A stretch of 64,000 bases of DNA from Antrodiella citrinella (GCA_004802725.1 SGPM01000004.1:124001-188000), one strand, 5' to 3'. Positions 1 through 11,939 are shown, counted from the stretch's first letter. Translations and numbers: made by a program. Notes: a model not told the origin generated them from the letters alone.

Positions 1-1
1 A

Positions 2-731
2 GTGCATCAACGCGGTCCAGAGGCTTTAACAGCTCCAGCTACACCGAACACTTCTCGACGACAGGCACTTTATGACCGCATACGCCAGCGATCATTACAG
101 GCGACTCCTACCAAGGCTGCTCCTTTCAATCTCGGTGGTAAAACGCCGAAGATGACCAAAGAGCAATTGATGAAACTTAGTCAAGAAGAGATGCGCCGCA
201 GATGTCTCTTAGGTCGTCTTGGTGGTGTTGCTGAGAGCGTCTGGATGTCAGTACTGCTTTCAATTTTCGTTATTCACTTTCTGATGATGTTCACACAGGA
301 TGTTCTCGAATCCTACAAGCTCTTCAGCGACGCCGACTGTGCGCAAGCGTCGTGCCCTCCCTACTGCCGATGTAGCAGCCGCAGTTCTCAAGTCTTCGCC
401 CGTCCCGATATCTACCGCAGAAGCTGAGGAGTCTCTCAATCTTCTCGCTAAGCTGTGCCCCTTCTTCATTCGGAAGCTCGTGGTTGCAGGTGATGATTAT
501 TTGGAGATGCCTAGTGCATCCCCATCTGCAAACATTACAGATGGTTCGGACACGATGGCTGGTCCGTCCAAGGTCCCCTCCAGCCCGTCGAAAGTACCCA
601 GTAGTCCGGGTAAGCACACGGACAGCGCTGAAGAGCTAGTGACCAGAAGTCCTAGAAGGGTGAAGAAGGAAGGGGGTGGATTGCGAGAGGTCAGAGAGCG
701 GATCAGGAAGGAGTTGGAGATGCAAGATTAA
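2..731 (+). CDS. CDT1: CDT1-like DNA replication licensing factor, C-terminal part (5' truncated by window edge)
   Basis: Coding exons are <2-246 and 299-731, split by a 52-nt intron with donor GTCAGT and acceptor CACAG; the reading frame enters from outside the window and ends at TAA 729-731. The visible part holds a basic helix ([10 protein letters not shown]) followed by a winged-helix-like segment in which [20 protein letters not shown] and [15 protein letters not shown] match the C-terminal domain of Cdt1, the region that recruits MCM2-7 to origins. The tail is rich in Ser, Pro and Lys (repeated SSPSKVP) and ends in a charged helix. The N-terminal geminin/MCM-binding half lies upstream of the window. 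Family call rests on this C-terminal pattern only. Confidence 0.72.
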
Positions 732-946
732 GGTAAGGTATCTATAAGCATGATCTTTTCCAATGCTGGTGTATCTTTTCTGTGTTTACTCTCGAGCATG
801 TATGACTCAAATGTCTCTTTGAAATGCACCCATATATTCCTTGTGATTCATGACAAACTATCGTCCGATGACATGCATCTTTCCATACGTAGAGTAAAAG
901 TACATTGGACAGCAGAAGCGACACAAGTTACAACCATCCGTTGCAT

Positions 947-2655
947 CTACACTTGGAACTGCTCCCTGGTCTTCTTCTCAAACTCCGCACAGTCTACGAC
1001 ACTACCGGTCAAACGACTAGACTCTGCCGCAAAAACGGTCAGATGGCTGCGAAGCACTTCGCTGACGTCGGTTCCAAGCACTTCTTGGCGGCCCGTGCGG
1101 ACAGCTTCGATGAAAGTGCTGATGAGGCCGATGTCTCCACCGCCGTGTCCGCCTCCTTCGTTCTTGGGGGTATGGTGCGTCTTCTGTCCAGTACGATAAT
1201 TGGTCACGGTGAAGGTGTTCATGTCGCCTACGATTTCTCCATGAGAGAAGTGCAGCCGTGTCTGGCGTTCGCAGATGAGTGATGTGTGTGCAATCATCGT
1301 GAACGATGCGGTGACACCATTAGAGAATTCCAAGTTAACAACCTAAGTGTAGACTATATCAGCTCTCAGTGAAATTTGTGCAGTAGCAAGTAGATGTATC
1401 ACCTGATTATCACAGACGTCGTTGTCCAGTTCGTACACACACTGGCCATATCTTGTTTTCAGCAAGGCGTCTGTGACGTTCTCGATGTCTGGCACGCCGT
1501 CCACAATTATACTCGCGGGCCAACCCGTATTTCCCTGAGCCACGGGTTCCAAGTAAACTATATTTATGCCATGAGATGGGTTCAATCGTCGCGCGTAGTG
1601 CACTCACTTTTCTTCGCGCTGTACGCGCACTGCTTCTCATATGCACAATCAGTGCAACGCTGAGCGGACCCTGCCTCCTTGGGCTTGGATGCCTTGCGGA
1701 AATGCTTCAGCGATCCGAAAGACGACACACGAGCAGGTGTGCCGGGAGCGATCCAGTGACACAGGATGTCAATATCACTGGCACGTCTGTAAGTTTGATT
1801 TCCGCGACGGAGAAGTGATGTGCTTACTGGCAACTCTTCGTCATGAGCGAGAAACAGCTGTCGTCTTCTTTGGACCAGGATCCACGCACATAAGAATGTG
1901 CAAAATGATAGTATCCCACTGGCTCCACGTGGACGACATTAATCAGTTCTCCCAGACTGCCAGACTGGACAATCTCTGTCAAAGCACGATTGTATGGGGA
2001 GTAGCGCAATACTAAGAAAAACATATTGTCAATTTGTTTGTGCCGTGACACTAGTAATTGGTACATACCATGGCCCATCCCGAAGATAATCCCCGACTTC
2101 TTGACCACTCCCTCCATCTTGAGGCAATCCTCGAGGTTGGTAGACATCGGCTTCTCGCATAAAATATGGTATCCTTGTTCGGCAAAGGCCAAAACAACCT
2201 CATAATGCATGGGATCCTGAACAGCAACGATAACGGCATCTGCCAACCGCTTGCCTACGGTCTTGATAGTCTCTGCAGAGGCAGCATGAAGCTCCTGCCA
2301 GGTGTTGAAGACTAGAGTCTCGTCAAGCGAGTGAGTGCGCGAGAAGTTCTTCCGAGTCTTGGGTCGTGGCTCAGCAATGGCCACAATCTTGCACTTTGAT
2401 GGTTCGTTCAGCGCATGAACAGCGTAGGACTGGTGAAGAACAATATATCTCAATACACCAGGATCGAATGAGCCCATGATAGTTGCTTACCTTTCCTCGC
2501 TGGCCACAGCCTACGATGGCGACAGTAATCGGCTCAGTACCGTTGGTATCACGACGCATTTCTTGTTGAGGCTCAGATTTATGGGTGGAAGATAGGTTAA
2601 GAGATCTGCGCCATAGACCCTTACTCTCCCTTTTAACGTTGTTCACGAGGGGCAT
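947..2655 (-). CDS. Gfo/Idh/MocA-family NAD(P)-dependent oxidoreductase
   Basis: Six exons: 2655-2491, 2429-2069, 2011-1828, 1777-1608, 1557-1403, 1342-947, giving 476 aa with stop TAG at 947-949. The N-terminal Rossmann fold shows VAIVGCGQRGK (residues 45-55), followed by the family's EKP motif (ILCEKPMSTNLEDCLKMEGV) that positions the substrate and catalytic Lys. The middle holds CHDIDILCHW and a Cys-rich stretch (AQRCTDCAYEKQC) typical of the long fungal members; a GGGHGGGDIGL turn and a C-terminal alpha/beta domain complete it. The substrate cannot be told from sequence; family members act on sugars, inositols or their derivatives. The start chosen is the first ATG; a second in-frame ATG lies 32 codons in. 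It is divergent from the YlxR-domain gene. Confidence 0.85.
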
Positions 2656-3190
2656 ATCGGTCCGAGATAAGTAGACACGGGAACGGCAAGTTAGTCAAAT
2701 TACTACGCTCGTGGGCCGCGAGCGACGGAAGGCGAGTCGATAGAGGATTATAGACCCTTCAAAATTTAAACATTGAGCACGCCGACGATGTGTTACGACT
2801 GGCTGTGATTGAGCATCATCAGGACTCTCGTTCCAAGGAATTAGACTGGATACACACCGAGCTCCAGAGCAGGAAGTTCCTGCTGAACTGACTGGGTCGA
2901 GGAGAGCCGCCGCGATACAGATGCAGGAACCAATCAGAGACGTTTCATTAAAACTTTATACCCATCAACTCCGTCTACGATAGCCTAGGTCTCATCTCAT
3001 GGACTGAGTGTCTTCCTCGGCCGAACATGCAGTATATTCTAGTATATTGCGGGTGTAAGGATGTGCCCATGTTAAGCCGAACGAAAGAGAGATGCGTTGT
3101 TCGAATGTTCTGAAGAGGAGGTGCGACTCGGGATTTGCCGTACGCGACGATCGTGTTCGCGTGCCATCCCGCACACTTGGCAACTTATGC
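2656..3190. promoter_or_regulatory. Divergent intergenic region between oxidoreductase and YlxR-domain genes
   Basis: This 535-base gap separates two start codons facing away from each other, so it should carry both promoters. It has an AT-rich patch near 2760-2775 but no convincing coding sequence on either strand. No specific element was recognised. Confidence 0.5.
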
Positions 3191-4717
3191 ATGCCTCGAA
3201 TACTTCCTCGCCTGCTTAAAGTCCTCGAAAATGCCTCGCTAAAGCCGCAGTCCGCGTCGAACTCCTTGAAACGGCCTATATGGAGGAAGAAAAGCCGTTC
3301 ACTATGGAGGCCTTTACCGTCCATTCCTGACTGGACTGGTCCTGAACGGACTCAGTCTGTTTTAGCAGACAGGTTGAATCCTCTGATCAACAAAAGACGA
3401 TTTCGTCGGCACAAGACGCTACCCCCTCGAGCACGGTCTGAGGACCTTCCCGCAAACAAGAGCGAGGGCTTCGACAAATGGAGGGAAATGACAGACGAGG
3501 AGAGAGAATGGTATGCCAGCCCATACTGTACGCTCCACACGCCTAGAGAACATAGTAACGTACTCATATCAGTGTCTGAATATCAGTGCGTATGTTGGGT
3601 ACATCTATTCGCAAATGCGCGCTGACAGGTTTGCGATTACCGAGAGGTAAGCACGGTGTCTTCTTGTGAGTGCTCCATCTGAACCTTTTGACTCTCAGAT
3701 TTTCTCGTTCGCCTGGCACCTATGCAGGTCCCCGGTCCGCGTGGCTCAAAACAAGGGCAGTATATTCTACCCTCCGGCGTTGAGAACCCGAGGTTCAAAA
3801 GTCATACAGCTGGACATGGGATATACGTTCTCTGCAGGGGAGACGTAGTGGACCGAATGCTGAAGCAACCAGGTAAAATCATCTCAACTGTTCTACTTTT
3901 CCAAGTCTTATATTCCACAGGGTCCTACAAGAGATACGGAAATAACATGTTTCTTCATGGTCGATTGGCACAGCAAATTGGACATCTCCTCCGTCTACGG
4001 GTTCTTCAGGAAATGGAACTGCTTACGGCGCGGCTGAGGTGCGCACGAAGGACAGACGAGATGCCCGTACCTCTGCTCAAACGACTGACTCGATCCGAGT
4101 TGAAGCAGATCAAGGATACGGGTGTCATCCCATACCCATCGGCAGTGGCCTTGTTGATCGTTCCGCCATTAAACAAGGACCCTACCACGAAAGAGAGACC
4201 CGTCCCCAACAAGACCGGCCTACCAGATCCGGACGAAACACGGACACCAGTCAGATCAGTTCCACCGCTATCCGAGCTACTGCACACGTCGGAGTCTACG
4301 ACAGAAAACGAGGACTCAGACTGGACCTCCACACTTCCTCCCTCGAAAGTACCTCTGTACAATGGCGTCACATTGTTTCCGTCGCGGCCCCAACGCGCAG
4401 CCTTATACACAGCACTCCATCAACTCCTGTTCGTTGAGCATCGGGCTAGGCAGCATAAACTAGGCAAGCCAGATAACGACAGAGACGGCTTAACTTCTGC
4501 AGACGATGACGCCAGCAAACCTCACGCCCGGGAGGCTCGGAAAATGAGTCATGCATATGTGCTTTGCTCCGATGCCACCACTCTTCTTCGAGCAGATGCA
4601 GTTCCTCTTGCCATTGCATTGTGGAGAGTACGTCTATGGGAGGGTAGTTGTTGGCTGGGAACGGGCCGGACATTCAGTGGTTGGAAAATAGGCCTTCCGC
4701 GCATACAGAATCAATGA
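3191..4717 (+). CDS. Probable mitochondrial protein with YlxR (DUF448)-like domain
   Basis: Four exons, 3191-3527, 3587-3646, 3699-3872 and 3921-4717, give 455 aa. The start MPRILPRLLKVL at 3191 opens a basic, acid-poor N-terminus that looks like a mitochondrial targeting sequence. Exons 2-3 encode RMLGTSIRKCALTGLRLPR then DFLVRLAPMQVPG, and exon 3 ends with GHGIYVLCRGDVVDRMLKQ. This order (R-K-C-x2-T/C-G near the start, D/E-L-V-R-x5 after it, then G-x-G-x-Y-V-C with a helix ending in basic residues) is the pattern of bacterial YlxR, an RNA-binding protein (RnpM in Bacillus, a modulator of RNase P). The Ser/Pro-rich C-terminal half is unknown. The exon 2 splice sites are supported by restoring this motif. 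Function in fungi is inference. Confidence 0.62.
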
Positions 4718-4818
4718 ATACATCTCATGTTTCGTTGTCAATTTAGTGATGGATGATTACAAGGATGAACGAGAAAACAATGCAGATGGACTCATCCGCT
4801 TCTCAGCCTCAGTACTTC

Positions 4819-5819
4819 TTACACCTCTACTGCCATGGGCTCCGCAGCCGGCTCGGGAAGTCTCTTGCCACCAGGGAGTACCTCCTCACCCTCCCAGAAT
4901 TTCGGAAGCTCGTTGCCTGGTACGAACAACCTCTCAACCCCCTCCTTTGTGATCACACACATACGAATGACACCTCCTGACGAGCCATCTCGAGACATCG
5001 CCAATGCCAATGCTAAATGCAATCGCAGAGGATTAGTAGGTATCATTGCGAAGAGGCTGTATTGATTCTCACTGTTCTTGACGAAGTTGATCGTCTCCTC
5101 CTTGGACATCCCATCTTTATATGTTGCATCACAGTAACCATACACGTATGTTGAGCCAGAGCCTAGAGAAGCCTACATTAGCATCGCTTCAAGAGTATGC
5201 CAATTGCACGACTTGCCTCCAATAGCCCAAGGTTGTCGGAACAAGCCTCCGCCAAGGGGGATGTTGTACACACTAGGGCCGACTTCCTTGTCCCATCCTC
5301 CTACGATGATACCAGCAGACAGCGAGTCCTTGTTCTCGTAGCAGAAAGAGTTGAAGATACTCGCAGCGGTGTGCACACTCGGAGGTCCACCTGATGTTTG
5401 TCTGTTTGCGAGTAAGCGGATGCGCGAACGGCCCATAAACGAGGACACATACGTGTACATTTGCAGGTTGTAGTGTACCATATCTGCAATGGCTTGTGTG
5501 TCTGCTGCAGACCCGGATCGACAGCAGTAGATACGGTCGTGAATATGCGTGATTTTGTCAGTGACACGATTGGCCTACAGATAGATCGCAAGATGAGAGC
5601 TTTAATCACATATGAGGGATAAAATCACTGACAATGTAACTTCCGGTGGTTGTCCGAGAATCTGCTCCTACAATGACACCGTCTTTGAATTGTACGGCCA
5701 TGATAGAGGTCTGCAATGAATACCATGTTAGTTGGTGTGTTGTGCAATACCGAATGCATGTAGAGACTTACACCGAGATTGACCTCGCCGGCCTTGAGAC
5801 GTGAGATATCTACTTGCAT
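4819..5819 (-). CDS. PRE3: 20S proteasome subunit beta type-6 (beta1, caspase-like)
   Basis: Six exons, 5819-5772, 5710-5633, 5574-5453, 5401-5217, 5162-5073, 5012-4819, 238 aa. A 16-residue propeptide ends in Gly, and the mature chain starts TSIMAVQF, so Thr17 becomes the catalytic Thr1 after self-cleavage. The K33 region ([12 protein letters not shown]), [16 protein letters not shown] and [11 protein letters not shown] are the beta1 signature. This is one of the three active subunits and cuts after acidic residues. Intron 5216-5163 has a GC donor (GCAAGT). The gene shares a 249-base divergent promoter with RPN12, another proteasome subunit. A short extra C-terminal tail rich in Pro, Glu and Val follows the usual end. 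Confidence 0.93.
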
Positions 5820-6068
5820 AGTGAACTAGTCGTTAGATAAAAGAGATGGAAGAAGTTGTAGTGGGAGAGGATGGTGGTGAGTGTTCGGAATCAAGTTAGC
5901 GAATGTGGCTGAGAGCGAAGCTGACGCGTCGACGCGCGTCGCGAGCGTTCACCTCGTTCAAGTTCATCCAGCTTTCCTTGTGCCGTTCATCCTCCGTTTG
6001 TCTCCTCCTGTCGATTGCTTCCTATTTCACATATACTCCACGATACGCGCATATCATATACGTTCGCG
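5820..6068. promoter_or_regulatory. Divergent promoter shared by PRE3 and RPN12
   Basis: The 249 bases lie between the start codons of two proteasome genes transcribed in opposite directions. A dense CpG-rich cluster sits at 5923-5946, with GACGCG twice (5923, 5931) and GTCGCGAG (5938-5945). Pyrimidine-rich sequence precedes the RPN12 start. Shared control of the two genes is inference from the arrangement. Confidence 0.55.
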
Positions 6069-7147
6069 ATGTCCGATCTTGGGAAACTTTACCGGGACTT
6101 GCAGCAGTCATTTGCTGCCCGACCATGCGACCTCAAGAAGTGTGGGACACTCCTCGCTCAGCTGAAGGTTTGTCCATTCGAACAACCTTGGTGATCATAG
6201 TCTGCATCTTGATTGACCTTTGTATAGATTGGTCTCATAACGGCAGGCTTGCTGGTGCCTCATGGGGAGGTCAATCCGAAGGACTTGGAGATCGCCCGTG
6301 AGCTGCTACTTAACTACTCACATCGCTCATGCCTGACCTTCACCTCAGGTGACATCTTGGAAATAGGTGCCTTTTGGAGCATCCGGTCAAAGGACATACC
6401 GTCGTTTGACCGATACTTCTCCCAACTCCAAACGTTTTACAATGACTATGGGTGAGTCCTACGGACTCGACCCGTGATAATGTCAAGCTCAAAGTATTGG
6501 CGAATTTACGTAGCCCAGTACTTTCCAAGTCACCACGCGAATTCCCAATTCGTGGCCTGAACCTCATCCGCCTCCTGACCCAGAACCGAATCGCCGACTT
6601 CCACACCACTCTTGAATCTCTTCCCCTCCCGGCCGACTCGCTTACCTCAAATCCTTTCATCAGTCACCCCATAAACCTTGAACGCTGGTTAATGGAGGGA
6701 TCTTACAGCAAAGTGTGGAATGCGCGTGAGGAAGCCCCAGCAGAGGAGTACAAGTTCTTTGTAGATTCTCTAATGGGAACAATCAGGTGAGTTCTGAACT
6801 GCGGCATTCCATTGCGAGCACAAGACTGAAGACATCTGTCGCAGGAATGAAATTGCTAGCTGCGAAGAGACAGCGTACGAGAGTTTGCCTCTGAAAGACG
6901 CTGCCACGCTGCTGTTCTTTGCGAGTCAATCTGAACTACTAGCATTTGCAAAACAGGTCAGTTAATTGTTATTACCCATATGGCGGCAGGAGTCTTGACA
7001 TCGTTCTTACAGCGAGGGTGGCAAGTGAATCTCACCGAGGGTACAATCACGTTTTCACGGAAAGGAGAGGAGAAGGCGGAGATTCCGAAGGAGAAGCTCA
7101 TCGCTGCAAACCTCCAATATGCCCGCGAATTAGAGCAGATCGTGTAG
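6069..7147 (+). CDS. RPN12: 26S proteasome regulatory subunit RPN12 (PSMD8)
   Basis: Six exons, 6069-6167, 6228-6297, 6349-6451, 6514-6786, 6845-6956, 7013-7147, 263 aa, close to the family's usual length. [20 protein letters not shown] and the later [20 protein letters not shown] are the conserved helical repeat and PCI-domain stretches of Rpn12, the last subunit added to the proteasome lid. The C-terminal exon gives the winged-helix end ([14 protein letters not shown] ... [11 protein letters not shown]). It is divergent from PRE3 and tail to tail with PRE10, with 126 bases between stop codons. The ATG at 6069 starts directly in the conserved region ([11 protein letters not shown]). Confidence 0.92.
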
Positions 7148-7273
7148 AATACTGTATGTAGGATACCTCAGTCATAATTCTCTCAGTTCAGAAGTCAGTC
7201 TACCGTGGACAGTATCGATAAATTGATGCCAAAGAAATGAAGTCCGGTAAATGTACATTGCACGCTTAGAAGT

Positions 7274-8325
7274 TTACTCGAAGTTCTCTAGTGCCTCCTT
7301 AGCTTTCGTATCCGCTTCTTCGAAAATATCCTTAGGAACTGGCAGATGCAGTCCATTTGTCTCGTCTCCAATCCAGGACAGCTCGAGTTCGAAGTCCTTC
7401 TCCTTTGCGTCGTCGTGGACAAGGTGAATGCTAAGGACGGTTGATGAGCGACGACATTTTGAATCAAGACAAGATCACATACATTCTGGCTGCCTCGAAC
7501 ACGGCTTCCCTTGTTGTCAGTTCAGAGAGCTTGAGCTTCTCGAGCTCTGTCTTTGCAAGCTGTCGTCCCTTGCCTACGGCGGCGCCATGGTAGCCCTATT
7601 TGAAAAATTAGAATCGAGGTGCTCGCGAGCCAGGAGGAGACATACGTATGCAACGCCGCTGGGTTCGATAACAAACAGGCCGGGGCCGTTCTCGTCTATT
7701 CCGCCAAGGATGGTGCTGCATCCAAACGGCCGCACGGACGAATGAAGCGTGTATACTTGCACATACATGCTCAATCGAGAAACAAGCTCCTATGAACATC
7801 GAAAAGAGTAAGTCTTGAGTGTCATACTTGGGACAGAAGACCTACCTTCAGTGGTGGAGGAGCCCTATAAAGTCCACGATAGTTGGAAGCCTCATTTCGG
7901 ACATGGTTTGCTAAATTCCTGCCATCTGCCAACAGCCCAGTCGTAGCCTGTGTAACTATTTAGTGATGATACAAACCATCAATGCGTACCACAGACTTAC
8001 CAGTCCTACATGCCTCTCTACTGTTTGTATCCGTCGATTGGCTTCAGGGACCAAAAGCTTAGAATGTACAAGCTTCTCGACCGCAAGAACAATTCCGTCT
8101 TTGACCCGCAGTCCAATAGCGGTTCTAAGGCAAGGTGAGAGAGTCCCATGCGACGACCATGAATCTACTCACCCCGAGTTCTCTACAGCCTTGTTCGCGT
8201 ACTCGACCTGCGTAACCGATCAGTTTATTACCTTCGACAGTCGGAGTCAAACATACCTGGAAGATACGACCATCCGGAGAGTATGTACTGGCCGACAGAT
8301 CGTAGCCTGTGCCAATGGAGGTCAT
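7274..8325 (-). CDS. PRE10: 20S proteasome subunit alpha type-3 (alpha7)
   Basis: Seven exons, 8325-8257, 8207-8173, 8124-8001, 7947-7846, 7789-7646, 7595-7483, 7430-7274, 247 aa. The N-terminus [20 protein letters not shown] followed by [19 protein letters not shown] is the diagnostic alpha7 start, including the YSPDGR gate motif and the Q-V-E-Y-A helix. [14 protein letters not shown] and the [12 protein letters not shown] loop confirm it. The alpha ring gates substrate entry to the 20S core. An upstream in-frame ATG at 8364 exists, but the chosen start matches the family exactly. Its promoter is shared with NUP82. Confidence 0.93.
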
Positions 8326-8567
8326 GATGATAAGTGATTGAGCAGTGAAAGTATGAAGATACAAAGTAGGATGGACTCAGACGTGGTCGCGACGCGCAAG
8401 CAGCATTCCAAGACGCGCCAGCGTGGGAAACTATTTCCGATCGCGGCGACGCGTGTTATGGGCGCTCCTGTACCGCGTTCTCCTCTTGTGGCTTGCCCTT
8501 GTCGTAGTCAATTCCTCCTATTGAACCTATTCCCGACCTCGGGCTTGAATCATATCTACAACGCACA
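8326..8567. promoter_or_regulatory. Divergent promoter shared by PRE10 and NUP82
   Basis: A 242-base gap between opposed start codons. GACGCG-type motifs recur: GTCGCGACGCGC at 8386-8397, GACGCG at about 8412, and GGCGACGCGTG near 8444-8454. The same hexamer clusters in the PRE3/RPN12 promoter. Confidence 0.5.
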
Positions 8568-11500
8568 ATGGACACGGATGAGGACTGGAACACGCTTCTC
8601 CAAGGACATCCTATCTTGTCGTTCCCGAAAAGCGTCTCAAGTGCAGCGAATGGCAAATCGACTCTGGAACTATCACAGAACACTTTACCCGAATTCACTA
8701 CCATGGATCCTAATAATGACCAAGCGGCTCCATCTGGGAGGCGACAGGTTGTGGTCATCAATGATTCGGATATAATTGTAGCTGCAGGGAGTGAGATTCG
8801 CATTGCCTCCCTGGGAGATGCCAAGTTGCATCGGGGTGCGGGACAGAGCCACAAGGTGCGTTTGTTCTTGCACGCTCAGATGTAATTGTAGCCTCTGACC
8901 CTCATCGTTGTCGGTTTCAAGATACTGCATACCCCCAATGTAACATTTGAAGTCCATACAATGGTGTTGAACCCCAATGCCAAAATACTAGCTGTGGCGG
9001 GTGCCTTCCAAGTCGCGGTGGTAGTTCTGCCTCGTCCAGGGTTTACGCGTCTTGTACCCACAACGATCGACTGCAAGTACGCATTTGTTACTGTGTGATT
9101 AAAGTTGTCGATAACGAACTCTGTTCGCGAATGTAGGTCGATTCAGATTGGACAATATTACCATGCTTCCAAAGATTCGGCACCAATTGCCAAGATTGAA
9201 TGGCATCCTTGGGGCGATGGAGGCACAACACTCATGATCATGACTACTGACGGCAAAATGCGGTTCGTCTGAACTAGTCATATCCAGACATGACATGCCA
9301 AGCTCATCCGTGAACAGTGAATATGACATCTCCCAGGATACCGAAGAACCACAGCAAGTGGTATCGTTTGTTCCCGAGAAGAAGTCCAAATCATATTTGG
9401 CCGAAGACTCGGCGGAGCGAGAGGTCGCTTCCTTCACGTTGGGTAAAGGCAAGGCAGATTGGGGTCCGTTGACCCTCTACGCATTGATGAAGAGCGGGGA
9501 CATATATTCAATATCTCCGTACATGCCCAAGAATGCGTGAGTCTAGGCAATTTTGCTATGCGACTACTTACTAATTGGTGTACAGATGCATACCTACGTC
9601 TTACATTCACGCTCTTGAATGCTTCGTACACGCGAAGAAAGAGTTCCTTTCCAGATCTGTTTTAGGGGCGTCGTCCTCTACGAGCCTTTCGACACTATAT
9701 GAATACCAGCACAAGTATGTATCTGCGTTGCTTCGACAACTACCCCCAGGCACTGCTTTTCCTGCGACATCGCGGCCGGTACCGGTACACCCGCCAACCA
9801 CAATCAAGGCGAAGCCGATCAGACAAGGACCGTTCCTTTTACAACCTGCTCCGAGGATGCTAGAAGGCAGTGAAGGAGCAGACGCTTCCGACATACTCTA
9901 TGTCGCTTTTGGTGGTGATGAAGAAGACGAAGAGAGCGATACAGAGCGACTCGGCGTAGTACTGGTCGCGTTTCAAGACGGCAAGGTGGATGTCTGTCTT
10001 GATGTAGAGAAGATTGAGGCCAAATGGGAGCATAGGCAGGTTCGTCACTTCATCCCTACGAACATGGAACCGATTTGAACTGGCTTTCAGCATTCAGGCA
10101 ACGACTTGCCAGTTCTCGCTGTATACGAGACCATAGATCTGGGCACCGTCTCTATGTTGCGGAAAGCGTCCAGCTCATCAGGTCCGCAAGCGATCAACCT
10201 TCTGCAGGGCAGTCATCCGGTATTCTTTCGAGATCCTATCCAGGACGAAACGATCTATATCTATCACGCATTCGGCGTTCATGCTCTTCACCTTGCTCCA
10301 TTACTCCAAACCCTCACAGCAGCGTTACGAGATGACAATAGTAACGAAGGTGATGATGAACAATTGCGCATTGCCCTTGAGAGGGCAAGTAGCACTCTGG
10401 TACAGCCCATGCTGACGACATATTCGGTTGAACGAAGGTGAGGTAGTCTGCATTATTTGAAGTCAACATACTGAGGGTATAATTCGCACAGATCGTGCAA
10501 TCCAGTGATTGGAGTGGCTATTCCAAAGGACGTATACCTGACATACAGTATATTCATCTTGACATCTGCAATGCGCTTAATCGTCTTCCCTCTGTCCTTG
10601 CATTCCGACCCGCCTCCCATCATTCCTCAAGAGTCTCTGCGTAAGAGCACATCTTCTGTCGCGCGCCCTCAAGCCGAGTCTCAAGATCCTCCTGAACCCC
10701 CTTTGTACATCTCTCTCCTTGAGAAAGAGCCTTTTGTCCCCGACACCATTCTCACTCGACCACTAGGAGCCCGTCTTGCTCTTCCTCAGTCCGGACAAGA
10801 GTTTCAACTGACTCCGGATACGCTGCGATTCCTGGCGACGCGTTTCGGGATTTTCATGGATCAGAGCAAGGAGCTTCACCTAGCATTTCACACAACGAAT
10901 CTGCGCGCGACTATGCAGCACCAGGAGTTCCGTAGGCAGGTTGCGAAGGGTCATGAAATCGTTCAGCTCGCCGATGAGCTCAGCAGCTTGCGGCAAGCTC
11001 AAACTGTCGAGAAGATACAACGTATCCAGGACACGCAGAAAGACCTCTTGGACCGCATGGAGAAAATATTGAGAGTGTTGATGAAAACTGCTTCTCCAGA
11101 GCTGAGCGAACACGAGACTAAATGGTTCGAAGAGTTGAAGAGAATGAAGCTGGAAGTCAAAGGTGCAAACCGGTACGATGAGTCCCTAGAGAATCGGACG
11201 AACACAGTGAGTGCATATCTGACGAGTTCAAAATGGGAACCCCCAGACTAATATTTATCACCAAGCTTCGTCGTGAGCTGGACCGCATGTTGCCTAACCT
11301 GAAAGAGCTGCACGAGAAAGAAGAGCAGGTACGAAAGAAAGTAGCGGACCACCAACAGAGCCTCGGGGTCGCCCAGGCCTTCGAGCTGGGTGAGCGATCT
11401 AACGCCGAGTACGTCTTTCTCATCTTGCATTCACGTGCGTTGCTATTTGACACGAAATACACAGGCGAGCGAAAATTAGCAGTATCGAAGCCGAAATATC

Positions 11501-11570
11501 AAAGCTGGCAGAGAGGTTAGACCTCAATCTAGGCCGACCCCCCTCGCATAATGCGGTCAATGATAAGTGA
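8568..11570 (+). CDS. NUP82: Nucleoporin NUP82 (Nup88 family)
   Basis: Nine exons, 8568-8855, 8922-9076, 9137-9262, 9318-9536, 9586-10039, 10091-10437, 10492-11206, 11266-11408, 11465-11570, 850 aa. The N-terminal two thirds read as a WD-like beta-propeller with repeating hydrophobic strands (KILAVAGAFQVAVVVLP; WGPLTLYALMKSGDIYSISP). A conserved NPVIGVAIPKDVYLTYSIF block links it to long coiled-coil helices (HEIVQLADELSSLRQAQTVE; LRRELDRMLPNLKELHEKEE). Nup82 anchors the cytoplasmic mRNA-export platform of the pore and binds Nsp1 through these coiled coils. NSP1 is the next gene downstream on the same strand. I recognised it by layout and the NPVIG block; the family is poorly conserved, so an alignment would help. 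Confidence 0.78.
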
Positions 11571-11939
11571 CTGAGGGGGAGGAGAGATGGGCGTAGGACT
11601 TAGGGGAATGTGCTGTATTTACCATTGCCATCATATCGATAACCGGAAATTTTGTACAAAATTGACCGTGTCAAGTGCATCATTCCGTTACACGCATGTT
11701 TCAAGATGTCCCTCTTCGAACAACGAGTCTCTGACCGTGAAAAACGCAATCACTTACCTACACGACGCGAACGCGTTTCTGTCACGTGATGGTGGTAATT
11801 GCCAAATCGAGACGCTCTATGCTTTAGCTTTTGTTCTCGCCTCTGACCAACCTCTGACCGAGACATTCAACAACGTAAGGACTGTGGCGGACTATTGGAA
11901 ACCATTTTCACTGACCGGCGCGCCATAGAACAACTCCAA
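11571..11939. promoter_or_regulatory. Intergenic region upstream of NSP1
   Basis: The 369 bases between the NUP82 stop and NSP1 start hold no credible gene. A compact group of sites lies at 11764-11788: GACGCG, then ACGCGT at 11771-11776, then the E-box CACGTG at 11783-11788. This is the likely NSP1 promoter. Confidence 0.45.
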
